From Burkholderiales bacterium RIFCSPHIGHO2_12_FULL_61_11 (GTDB lineage: Bacteria; Pseudomonadota; Gammaproteobacteria; Burkholderiales; Burkholderiaceae_C), in the NCBI GenBank assembly GCA_001770785.1, contig MERZ01000347.1, forward strand, positions 1-17,080: a stretch of 17,080 bases of DNA, in the 5' to 3' direction. The position numbers and the translations under genes are program-made. Under the pieces are notes generated by a model. It did not search any database, was not told the origin of the DNA, and saw nothing but the letters and a program-made list of their open reading frames with translations. This document shows positions 1 through 7,345 of this stretch, piece by piece. The first letter of the stretch is position 1. Each line of letters opens with the position of its first letter.

Positions 1-1134
1 GCTGACGCTTCGCTGCAAGGCCTGGTCGTCACGCGTTACGGGCACATTCCGCCGCGGCCCGCCGGCCTGAAGCAGCGCATCGAGATCGCTGAAGCGGCGC
101 ACCCGGTGCCCGACGCGGCTGGCTTGGCCGCCACGCAGCGCATCCTGGCGCTCACGCAAGGCCTGACGAAAGACGACCTCGTGCTGTGCCTGATCTCGGG
201 CGGCGGCTCGGCGCTGCTGACCTTGCCCGGCGAGGGTCTCACCCTGGAAGAAAAACAGCGCATCAATAAAGAATTGCTTAACAGCGGCGCGAATATTTCC
301 GAGATAAATTGTGTGCGCAAGCACCTCTCGCGCATCAAGGGCGGCAGGTTGGCCGCCGCCTGCGCGCCCGCGCGCGTGGTCACGCTCGCCATCAGCGACG
401 TGCCCGGTGACGACCCGTCCCTCATTGCCAGTGGCCCGACCGTGCCCGACGCCAGCACTTGCGCCGACGCGCTGGCCATCCTCAGGCGTTACGGTATTGA
501 GGTGCCGGCCGCCGTGCTGGCGCAGCTTGAAAGTGGTGCACTGGAAACCCCCAAGCCCGGCGACGCCGCCTTCAGTGGTCATCAGGTGCACCTGATCGCC
601 ACGCCGCAGAAAAGCCTGGAGGCGGCGGCCGCGGCGGCCCAAGCCGCCGGATTGGCGGCCTACATCCTGAGCGATGAAATGGAGGGCGAGTCACGCGAGG
701 TTGGCAAGGTGCACGCGGCACTGGCCCGCGCCGTGGCCTGCAAGGGCCAGCCTTTCCAGAAGCCTTGCGTGATGCTGAGCGGTGGCGAGACCACGGTCAC
801 CATCAAGAAGCAGCCCGAAGGCGCGCAGCGCGAGAAGCGCGGAAGAGGTGGCCGGGCCGGCGAGTTCTGCATGGGGCTGGCGCTGGCCTTGCAGGGGCAA
901 GCCGGCGTGTACGCGCTGGCGGCCGATACCGACGGCATCGACGGCGTTGAAGACAACGCGGGCGCTTTTGTGGCGCCCGATACGCTGCAGCGGGCGCAGG
1001 CGGCGGGCATGAAAATCGACCACTACCTGGACCGCAACGACGCCTACGGTTACTTCAGCGGGATCGGCGATCTGTTCGTCACGGGGCCGACGCACACCAA
1101 TGTGAATGATTTCAGAGCGCTACTGATTGTATAG
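1..1134 (+). CDS. ttuD: Glycerate 2-kinase (DUF4147/MOFRL family), 5' end outside window
   Basis: The frame is open from base 1 and encodes 377 residues, so about 50 N-terminal residues of this roughly 430-residue family lie before the window. The product is the cytoplasmic kinase that makes 2-phosphoglycerate from D-glycerate at the end of glyoxylate/tartronate or hydroxypyruvate use; older databases often call it hydroxypyruvate reductase TtuD. Seen in the sequence: the glycine-rich LISGGGSALL segment, INCVRKHLSRIKGGRLA, and the C-terminal MOFRL domain with LSGGETTVT, the RGRGGRAGEF stretch, AADTDGIDG and the end GPTHTNVNDFRALLIV. A short charged insert (about KKQPEGAQREK) precedes the RGGR motif. 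The last codons and the stop lie in a sequence resembling a Comamonadaceae intergenic repeat (1111-1187). No neighbouring glyoxylate genes are visible. Family confidence is high; the symbol follows common usage. Confidence 0.92.
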   Translation, partial: ADASLQGLVVTRYGHIPPRPAGLKQRIEIAEAAHPVPDAAGLAATQRILALTQGLTKDDLVLCLISGGGSALLTLPGEGLTLEEKQRINKELLNSGANISEINCVRKHLSRIKGGRLAAACAPARVVTLAISDVPGDDPSLIASGPTVPDASTCADALAILRRYGIEVPAAVLAQLESGALETPKPGDAAFSGHQVHLIATPQKSLEAAAAAAQAAGLAAYILSDEMEGESREVGKVHAALARAVACKGQPFQKPCVMLSGGETTVTIKKQPEGAQREKRGRGGRAGEFCMGLALALQGQAGVYALAADTDGIDGVEDNAGAFVAPDTLQRAQAAGMKIDHYLDRNDAYGYFSGIGDLFVTGPTHTNVNDFRALLIV

Positions 1135-1187
1135 CTGCTTGCGCCCGTCATTATTTGGGTGTAGCCTGTTTCTACTTAAATTTTAAG
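1111..1187. repeat. Comamonadaceae-type intergenic repeat (probable)
   Basis: The stretch containing GAGCGCTACTGATTGTATAG, then GCTGCTTGCGCCC, then GTAGCCTGTTTCTACTT resembles a short dispersed repeat I remember from Comamonadaceae genomes (a GATAGCTGCT-GCGC core, a short variable stem, then AGGCTGTTTTTACTT). It begins inside the last codons of the glycerate kinase gene and supplies its stop. A weak stem (CGCCC/GGGTG) and a 13-bp near-palindrome (CTTAAA-T-TTTAAG, 1175-1187) are present. Only one copy lies in the window, so repeat status rests on memory. Confidence 0.45.
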
Positions 1188-1227
1188 GGCGGGATGATGG
1201 CCGCCGCACTGTGTTAGTCTCCCGGCC

Positions 1228-2277
1228 ATGTTCAAACGCACTCCCTCCTTCCTGCGCCATGTCGGCCCGGGCGTGGTCACGGGTGCCGCCGATGACGACC
1301 CGTCGGGCATTGCCACCTACACGCAGGCCGGCGCGCAGTTTGGCACGGGCTTGCTCTGGACAGTATTTTTGTCGCTCCCTTTCATGATCGCCATCCAACT
1401 GGTCAGCGCGAGAATCGGCCGCGTCGCCGGAAAAGGCGTGGCCGCCAACCTGCGCGAGCACACGCCGAAGTCTTTCCTGATGGCCATGGTGGCGCTGCTG
1501 GTGATTGCCAATACCATCAACATCGCCGCCGATATTGCCGCCATGGGCGAGGCGCTGCAACTGGTGACTGGATGATGATTGTGGCGCTGCTGGGCACCAC
1601 GATTTCACCCTACCTGTTTTTCTGGCAGGCCTCGCAGGAAGTTGAAGAGCTGCGGCTGAAGGGCAAAGGGCAGGGCAGTGAAACGAAAATACGCAGCGAC
1701 TTGCGGCGCGTCAAGCGCGACACCTACGTCGGCATGTTTTTCTCCAATGCCATCGCATTTTTTATCATGGTGCTGGGTGCCGTCGTCTTGTATGCGGCCG
1801 GCATTCGCGACGTCACGTCCGCTGCGCAGGCGGCGCAGGCGCTGCGCCCGCTGGCCGGTGAATTCGCGTTTGCCCTGTTTGCCGGCGGCATCATCGCCAC
1901 TGGCCTGCTGGCCGTGCCGGTGCTGGCTTCGTCAGCGGCTTATGCGGTGGCCGAAGCATTTGGCTGGCCCGAAGGCCTGGAGCGGCAGTGGTTTGAAGCC
2001 AAACGTTTTTACGCCATCATCACGCTCGCCACCGTGGTAGGAACCGGCCTCGACTTCACGGCCATCGACCCGATGAAAGCGCTGTACTGGAGTGCCGTGA
2101 TCAACGGCGTGGTGGCGGTGCCCATCATGGTCGGCCTGATGCTGCTGGCCGGAAAAAAATCGGTGATGGGCAATTTCACTTCGGGCCTCAAGACCACCTG
2201 GTTTGGCTGGGGCGGTGATGGGTTTTGCGGTGCTGATGATGTTTCAGGATATGATTCGTCAGCTTTTTTACTCATAA
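1228..2277 (+). pseudogene. NRAMP-family divalent metal transporter, disrupted
   Basis: The 5' segment (1228-1575) gives the NRAMP N-terminus: GPGVVTGAADDDPSGIATYT (the TM1 metal-site region, here DPS rather than the classical DPGN), TM2 and TM3, ending GEALQLVTG at a stop. The next segment, in another frame (from about 1563), resumes at MMIVALLGTTISPYLFFWQA, the TM6 region. About 70-100 residues covering roughly TM4-TM5 are therefore missing, and the join is out of frame. A second frameshift lies near 2199: adding one T there turns GLKTTGLAGAVMGF into GLKTTWFGWGG. The true C-terminus VMGFAVLMMFQDMIRQLFYS and its TAA (2275-2277) are read in the original frame. In the second frame translation would run on to 2540 through unrelated sequence. 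Two independent lesions in one gene argue for a dead gene. When intact it would have been an inner-membrane proton-coupled Mn/Fe or Mg importer. No clear Shine-Dalgarno precedes 1228. Confidence 0.85.
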
Positions 2278-2702
2278 GTCAGAAATATAGGAGACAGATG
2301 GATGGCGAAAGAATGACCTCGCCAAGTCACTCTCGTTGGCGATGTCTTGCAGTTGACTCTGCACGCGGCACTGCAGTTTTTCTCCGGCTTTCAGTGGCGA
2401 GCCTGCGACCCCTGTTCGCTTTGAATGGCTCCATACTTGTCTGCGTAGCACGCCCCGCGATGCCTGAATCTTCCCCGCCCCCCCATTTTGGGGATATCGG
2501 AAAGCCAGGAAAGCGCTTAACATGCCCTTTGTATTCATAGCCCCCGTGTTACTTGAACGGGGGGCGAAGTCAGGCCAACGGCAGCTTACAGGAACGATGA
2601 ATGGCCGTAGGCGGCCACATTCAGTCCAAAGTAGATAAGGGCGACTGGGGTGATCAAAATGAAAACTATCAAACCGCGGGGGGCACCGCCCAACCGAAGA
2701 AC
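2278..2702. other. Stretch of 425 bases without a recognisable gene
   Basis: Nothing here reads as a known protein on either strand. It contains a run-on of the NRAMP second frame up to 2540, the strong hairpin at 2541-2563, and on the minus strand a hydrophobic 28-residue open frame (2586-2672, TTG start) with no ribosome site. It sits between two decayed genes and is probably debris from rearrangement. A promoter for the downstream signalling cluster could lie here, but I cannot point to a convincing -35/-10 pair or a sigma-54 site. Confidence 0.5.
2541..2563. other. GC-rich hairpin
   Basis: CCCCCGT and ACGGGGG form a perfect 7-bp stem around a 9-base loop. No T-run follows on either strand, so it is not a classical intrinsic terminator. 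It may be a transcription attenuating or structural element left between two broken genes. Confidence 0.4.
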
Positions 2703-2996
2703 ATGGCAATGAACCCCGAAATCTGGCGCTATGTTTTTGACGCCATCGAGGACCCGGCGTTTCTCCACGATACGCAATTCCGCGTGTTGCTCGCCAACCG
2801 CGCCTATTGCCGCGCAGCCGGCGTGACCGGGGCCCAAGCGCTGGGCAAGCCCTGCTGGGAAGTTTTCCCGCCGGGCACCGGGCCGCTGCCTGGTTGCAAG
2901 GATGCCTATGTCTGAAACAACGGCATCGCGCATCACCACGATCAGCAGGGTGTATTCCTCACCCTGACCGGTCCGCTAAAACCTGAAAAGCTTTAA
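2703..2996 (+). pseudogene. PAS-domain sensor gene remnant
   Basis: From ATG 2703 or 2709 the frame reads a typical PAS N-terminal half: MNPEIWRYVFDAIEDPAFLH, then VLLANRAYCRAAGVTGAQAL, GKPCWEVFPPGTGPLPGCKD. A TGA at 2913-2915 stops it after 69 residues from MNPEI. The same frame continues with NNGIAHHHDQQGVFLTLTGP and ends at TAA 2994-2996, which still looks like an eroded later part of a PAS fold, so this is probably a nonsense-broken and 3'-truncated gene. PAS domains are cytoplasmic signal-sensing modules, usually joined to kinases or GGDEF proteins. It lies just upstream of the signalling cluster and may be a relic of an older member. Translation of a short PAS-only protein up to 2915 cannot be excluded. 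Confidence 0.65.
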
Positions 2997-3034
2997 CTGG
3001 AAAGTAACACTGGATAACCCCAAAGGAGATAGAC

Positions 3035-4072
3035 GTGAATATTCGAACCATCCTGTACCTGGTCGCAAGCGTTTTTGCGATCAATTTGACCCTCTCTGGA
3101 AACGGCTACGCGGCACCCCCTGTGCATGAGGGGAAATACAAGGTACTGCATATCATGAGCTTCCACTCGCCGTGGCGATGGACAGACGGTCAACTCCAGG
3201 GCTTCCAGGAAGCCATGCAGGGTGTGCCCACCGACTATAGAGTCTTCCAGATGAACACGAAAAAAAATAGCAGCACCGAGGCAAAGGAGAAAAAGGGCAA
3301 GGAAGCCAGAGACCTGATTGATGAGTGGAAGCCGGACCTGGTTTACACGAGCGACGATGATGCTCAGGAATATGTCGCGAAATACTACGTGAACAAGGAC
3401 ACGCCGTTTGTCTTCAGCGGCGTGAATGCCGATCCGAAGCTTTACGGGTTTACCGGGAGCAGGAATAACACAGGGGTGCTCGAGCAGGAGCACTTCGTGG
3501 AGTCGGTCAAATTGCTCAAGGCGATTGTGCCGGACGTCAAGCGCATTGTTGCCGTGTTCGACGACGCCTCGATGTGGGACCCGGTGATGAAAAGGATGAA
3601 GGAGAAGGAGCGCGAACTGCCGGGTGTCCAGTTCGTGGCGTGGGACGTGATTCACACTTTCGAGGAGTTCAAGCAAAAGATCCGGGAATACCCCGGCCAG
3701 GCCGACGCCATTGCACTGATCGGCATCTTCAACTTCAAGGATGAGAACGGCAAGAATGTTCCGTATCAGGAAGTGCTGAAATGGACGGCCGAAAATAGCC
3801 GCCTGCCAGATTTCAGCTTCTGGCTCGACCGCGTCTATTACGGGACGCTTTGTTCCTTCACGGTGTCCGAGCGTGAGCAGGGACTGGCCGCCGGGCGGAT
3901 GGCACGCGCCATCTTGGTGGAGGGGAAAAGCCCGGCCAGCTTTGACATGAAGCCGACGGTCAAGGGGCTTCCGGTGGTCAATCTGGCGAGAACCGCCAAG
4001 CTGGGGATCAAGGTGAAGAGCGGCGTGTTGCTGTCGGCGGAGGTGGTCCGGAAATTTGAGTGGGACAAGTAA
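3035..4072 (+). CDS. Periplasmic ABC-type substrate-binding protein, sensor partner of adjacent kinase
   Basis: The GTG start at 3035 is set by AAAGGAG about seven bases upstream. The 345-residue product starts with a Sec signal peptide (positive MNIR, hydrophobic 5-20, likely cleavage after GYA at about residue 26) and so should be periplasmic. The mature part is the two-lobed ABC_sub_bind type (PF04392/TrpX-like): KVLHIMSFHSPWRWTDGQL at the first strand, DLVYTSDDDAQEYVA, TPFVFSGVNADP, then the second lobe from EHFVESVKLLKAIVPDVKRI, and GRMARAILVEGKSP near the end. No ABC permease or ATPase is beside it. The gene for a membrane histidine kinase overlaps its last 13 bases, so it most likely delivers a bound ligand to that kinase rather than to a transporter. 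The ligand cannot be told from sequence. Family assignment is confident; the sensory role is inference from context. Confidence 0.88.
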   Translation: MNIRTILYLVASVFAINLTLSGNGYAAPPVHEGKYKVLHIMSFHSPWRWTDGQLQGFQEAMQGVPTDYRVFQMNTKKNSSTEAKEKKGKEARDLIDEWKPDLVYTSDDDAQEYVAKYYVNKDTPFVFSGVNADPKLYGFTGSRNNTGVLEQEHFVESVKLLKAIVPDVKRIVAVFDDASMWDPVMKRMKEKERELPGVQFVAWDVIHTFEEFKQKIREYPGQADAIALIGIFNFKDENGKNVPYQEVLKWTAENSRLPDFSFWLDRVYYGTLCSFTVSEREQGLAAGRMARAILVEGKSPASFDMKPTVKGLPVVNLARTAKLGIKVKSGVLLSAEVVRKFEWDK

Positions 4073-5550
4073 TAAAGGTCGGCATCCGGGAGAAGGTGAC
4101 GCTGATTGCAGCGGGTATCCTGTGCCTGGCCATTGGGGTGACGGTCGTTACCAGCGACTACGCCTTCAGGCGGGCCTATGCCGATGCCCTGCAGTCGCGC
4201 TCGCTCGCCATCGGCAAGGGCTTGAAGCTCCAGTTGGACCGATTGATCCAATTCGGGATCAAGGTGGAGGAACTGACCGGGTTCGAGGAGCAATGCCAGG
4301 ACATCGTCAAGGAATACACGGGAATCAGCTATGCCATGGTAGTCGGAGGCGATGGCACGATCCTCTTCCATAACAACCCTGCGAAACAAGGGCAGGCCGT
4401 GGTGGATTCCGCCATACTGCGCGCATTGAAAGCCCGGGCAGAGGGCATTGTGGTCTCTTCCGAGCAGGGAGCGGAATATTACGTCGCGATGATTCCGGTC
4501 GCCGGTTTGCGCGGAGAATACGTGGCGAGCGTAGCGGTAGGCTTTCCCGTCGCGCTCGTCGTCAACAAGACAAGGGAAATGGCCGTTTTCGGCGTCGTCA
4601 CCGGAGCGGCTTCCATAGCGACCGCTGTGGTTGGGCTGCTTGTGTTTCTTTCCATTTTCGTAACGAAGCCATTGGGAAAACTGGTTGGCACGATAGACGA
4701 GGTAAGGCGTAGTGCAGATATCTCCCGGCGGGTGAATACCTACTCGAAGGATGAGCTCGGTGCACTTGCCACGGCCTTCAACGCCATGATGGAGAATTTG
4801 GAGAAAACCACCGTGTCAAAGGCCGGACTGGCGTCGAAGGTCGAGGAACGGACGCGCGAACTGCTAGAAGTCCAGGAGGAACTGGTGCGCAAGGAGAAGC
4901 TGGCGATACTGGGGCAGGTGGCTGGCAGCGTGGGGCACGAGTTGCGCAACCCGCTGGGCGTGATGAGCAACGCTGTTTATTTCCTGCAAACTGTGCTGTC
5001 GGACGCGGATGAGACCACCCGGGAATATCTGGACATCATCAAGAACGAGATTGCCGGCTCCGAGCGCATTGTGTCTGATCTGTTGGACTCCGTACGTACC
5101 AAGCCGCCGCAACCCGAGCGGGTGGGCCTGCAGGCTTTGCTTGAGCAGACCCTGGGCAAACTTGTCATACCTTCCTCCATCACCGTCAAGCTGGACATTC
5201 CGGCAACGCTTCACCCTTTGCGGGTGGATGCCATGCAAATCCATCAGGTGTTTCGCAACCTCATCAGCAACGGGGTCGAAGCCATGCCGCAAGGAGGCAC
5301 CTTGGAAATCCGGGCGACTGAAGAGGTGGCGGCGCAGACGGTGACGGTCAGCATTCGCGATAGCGGGATCGGCATGGCGCCGGAGGTGCTGGCCAAGCTG
5401 TTCCAGCCGCTGTTCACCACCAAGGCGCGCGGCATCGGGCTGGGGCTGGTGGTGGTGAAGAACCTGACCCAGGCCAACGGCGGCACGGTGGCAGTACAAA
5501 GCGAACCGGGCAAGGGGACAACGTTCTCCATCACACTGCAGGTCGCGTGA
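4060..5550 (+). CDS. Membrane histidine kinase, Cache-like sensor + HAMP + HisKA/HATPase
   Basis: GTG at 4060 starts a 496-residue protein overlapping the binding-protein gene by 13 bases, which suggests translational coupling; no good ribosome site at normal spacing is seen (a GGAGG lies about 16 bases up). Order: TM1 (about 12-30); periplasmic Cache/PDC-like domain (31-172) with ISYAMVVGGDGTILFHNNPA and YYVAMIPVAG; TM2 (about 175-200); HAMP (201-252) with the DELGALATAFNAM end; coiled coil; HisKA with H293 in GHELRNPLG; ATP-binding domain with N404 of NLISNGVEAM, G1 box DSGIGM (434-439), F box FQPLFTTK and G2 GIGLGL (458-463). All catalytic boxes are intact. Its output half is nearly the same as that of the next kinase. 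It probably autophosphorylates on H293 in response to the periplasmic binding protein and passes phosphate to the receivers downstream. Confidence 0.93.
   Translation: MGQVIKVGIREKVTLIAAGILCLAIGVTVVTSDYAFRRAYADALQSRSLAIGKGLKLQLDRLIQFGIKVEELTGFEEQCQDIVKEYTGISYAMVVGGDGTILFHNNPAKQGQAVVDSAILRALKARAEGIVVSSEQGAEYYVAMIPVAGLRGEYVASVAVGFPVALVVNKTREMAVFGVVTGAASIATAVVGLLVFLSIFVTKPLGKLVGTIDEVRRSADISRRVNTYSKDELGALATAFNAMMENLEKTTVSKAGLASKVEERTRELLEVQEELVRKEKLAILGQVAGSVGHELRNPLGVMSNAVYFLQTVLSDADETTREYLDIIKNEIAGSERIVSDLLDSVRTKPPQPERVGLQALLEQTLGKLVIPSSITVKLDIPATLHPLRVDAMQIHQVFRNLISNGVEAMPQGGTLEIRATEEVAAQTVTVSIRDSGIGMAPEVLAKLFQPLFTTKARGIGLGLVVVKNLTQANGGTVAVQSEPGKGTTFSITLQVA
5401..5483 (+). repeat. Direct repeat copy 1 (kinase F/G2-box DNA)
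   Basis: These 83 bases match 7138-7220 at 80 positions, with differences at offsets 10, 31 and 69. The block encodes FQPLFTTKARGIGLGLVVVK and the following NLTQANGG in the first kinase. Such length and identity, including silent positions, point to recent duplication or gene conversion between the two kinases. Confidence 0.9.
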
Positions 5551-5700
5551 ACATTGCAAGACCCATAGGGGTTTTTGTGAGCGTCGGTTGAAACGTGCGA
5601 GTGGTCGTCGGCGGCCCGAACGCAGAAGGGTATCCGGTCAAGGCGTGAAGTGCCGAAAATCCTGCCAGGCATGTACGCGGTACTGTTGAAGGAGTAGTGA

Positions 5701-7290
5701 ATGGTTTCAGCACGGAATGGTGATGTCGTAACCGAAAGGAAGCGAGTCTATTTGGGAACCGCTGTGGTTCTCTTCCTGGGCTATTTCCTTTTACGGGACC
5801 CCTCTTGGCGTGGCAGCAGGGAACTCCACACTTTGATGGAGACGATCGCGACCGTTCTCGCGTTAAACGTAAGCATCCTGGCCATGGTGCGTTTTTACAG
5901 CAAGAAAGACAACACCTTCCTCTTTGTCGGCATCGGCTTCCTGGCTACGAGTCTGCTCGATGGCTACCATGCGATCGTTACCTCCTCATTTTTTGAAGCG
6001 AACTTCCCTTCAGCTCCGCCGTCGCTCGTTCCCTGGAGCTGGCTCGCTTCGCGTTTGTTACTCTCGATACTCCTGTGGCTGAGCTGGCTTTTCTGGAGAA
6101 GAGAAGCCATGTTGGGGGAAGCGGGGCGTGTCAGTGAGCGCTGGGTCTATGCAATCGTCGCCAGCCTGGCGCTCACATGCTTTATCTTCTTTGCCTTGGT
6201 GCCCCTGCCGCCGGCCTATTACCCGAAGCTTTTTTTCCCGCGACCGCAGGAGTTTATCCCTGCCGGTTTCTTCCTCCTGGCCCTGATTGGTTATCTGCAC
6301 AAAGGCCGTTGGAAGAGCGACGCCTTCGAGCATTGGCTTATTTTGTCGATCATCGTGGGTTTCATGGGACAGGTCATGTTTATGTCGTTTTCAGGCAGCT
6401 TGTATGACGGCATGTTCGACACCGCCCATTTGCTCAAGAAGCTTTCCTATATTTGCGCCCTTATCGGATTGCTGATCAGCATGTACCAGCTTTTTCTCGG
6501 CGCCATAGTCGATTTGAATGAGCGCAAGCAGGCAGGAGAAGAAATCCGCAAGCTGAACGAAGAACTGGAAATCAAGGTGCAGGAGCGGACGCGGCAACTT
6601 CTTGAAGCGCAGGACGAACTGGTGCGCAAGGAGAAGCTGGCACTGCTTGGGCAAATTGCGGACACGGTGGGGCACGAGCTGCGCAACCCCCTGGGCGTGA
6701 TGAACAATGCCGTGTACTTCCTGCAGACCGCGCTTTCCGATGCGGATGAAACCACCAAGGAATATCTCGGCATCATCAGGGACGAGATTGCGGATGCGGA
6801 GCGCATCGTGTCCGACCTGCTGGATGCGGTGCGCACCAAGCCGCCGCATCCGGAAATGGTGAATGTTGCCGAGTTGCTGCAACAGACCGTGCGCAAGTGC
6901 AATGTTCCCCCCTCCGTCACCATCCACCTGGACATTCCGGAAACGATTCAAGCTATCCGGGTTGATCGGGTGCAAATGCGCCAGGTGTTCTGGAGCCTGA
7001 TCACCAATGGTGTGGAGGCGATGCCGGCTGGCGGTGTACTGGAAATCAGGGCGGACGAAGACCCGACGGCGAAAACCGTGACGGTCAGCATCAAGGACAA
7101 CGGCAGCGGCATTGCGCCGGAACAACAGGCCCGGCTGTTCCAGCCGATGTTCACCACCAAGGCGCGCCGCATCGGGCTGGGGCTGGTGGTGGTGAAGAAC
7201 CTGACGCAGGCCAACGGCGGCCGCGTGGCGGTGGACAGTGCGCCGGGCAAGGGCAGCACATTTTCCGTCACGCTGCCGGGCAGCAGTTAG
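5701..7290 (+). CDS. Membrane histidine kinase with MASE3-like multi-pass sensor
   Basis: ATG 5701 is preceded by AAGGAG (5689-5694) at good spacing. The 529-residue product opens with a polytopic membrane region (about 16-270) of around seven helices, with features of the MASE3 sensor domain: HTLMETIATVLALNVSILAM, FLFVGIGFLATSLLDGYHAI and SGSLYDGMFDTAHLLKKLSY. It lacks a large periplasmic domain, so the signal is probably sensed in or at the membrane. A coiled coil (272-312) leads to HisKA with H325 in GHELRNPLGVMNNAVYFLQ, then N436 in LITNGVEAM, G1 DNGSGI (466-471), FQPMFTTK and G2 IGLGL (491-495). The transmitter from residue 298 on closely matches residues 266-490 of the upstream kinase, so the two are paralogues with swapped sensors. 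The 150-base gap before it holds no recognisable RNA element. Same-strand clustering suggests co-expression with the rest of the pathway. Confidence 0.93.
   Translation: MVSARNGDVVTERKRVYLGTAVVLFLGYFLLRDPSWRGSRELHTLMETIATVLALNVSILAMVRFYSKKDNTFLFVGIGFLATSLLDGYHAIVTSSFFEANFPSAPPSLVPWSWLASRLLLSILLWLSWLFWRREAMLGEAGRVSERWVYAIVASLALTCFIFFALVPLPPAYYPKLFFPRPQEFIPAGFFLLALIGYLHKGRWKSDAFEHWLILSIIVGFMGQVMFMSFSGSLYDGMFDTAHLLKKLSYICALIGLLISMYQLFLGAIVDLNERKQAGEEIRKLNEELEIKVQERTRQLLEAQDELVRKEKLALLGQIADTVGHELRNPLGVMNNAVYFLQTALSDADETTKEYLGIIRDEIADAERIVSDLLDAVRTKPPHPEMVNVAELLQQTVRKCNVPPSVTIHLDIPETIQAIRVDRVQMRQVFWSLITNGVEAMPAGGVLEIRADEDPTAKTVTVSIKDNGSGIAPEQQARLFQPMFTTKARRIGLGLVVVKNLTQANGGRVAVDSAPGKGSTFSVTLPGSS
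7138..7220 (+). repeat. Direct repeat copy 2 (kinase F/G2-box DNA)
   Basis: Second copy of the 83-base block described at 5401-5483; three mismatches. It codes for FQPMFTTKARRIGLGLVVVK in the second kinase. Recombination between the copies would delete 1737 bases and fuse the first kinase to the extreme C-terminus of the second in frame. Confidence 0.9.
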
Positions 7291-7345
7291 CTTGTAAGTT
7301 ACGGGCAGGGCGATTTTTGGCCAACAAATGAACGGGTGAAAAGTA

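Noticed and set aside
2541..2563. Hairpin as an intrinsic terminator of the NRAMP gene
   Set aside because: The stem is strong but no T-run follows on either strand, and it is more than 260 bases past the true NRAMP stop.
3035..4072. Binding protein as part of an ABC importer
   Set aside because: No permease or ATPase for it lies nearby; the only ABC genes in the window are far away, on the other strand, and of exporter type.
5551..5700. Riboswitch or small RNA between the two kinase genes
   Set aside because: No c-di-GMP riboswitch core or other known fold could be recognised; only a normal ribosome site at the end stands out.
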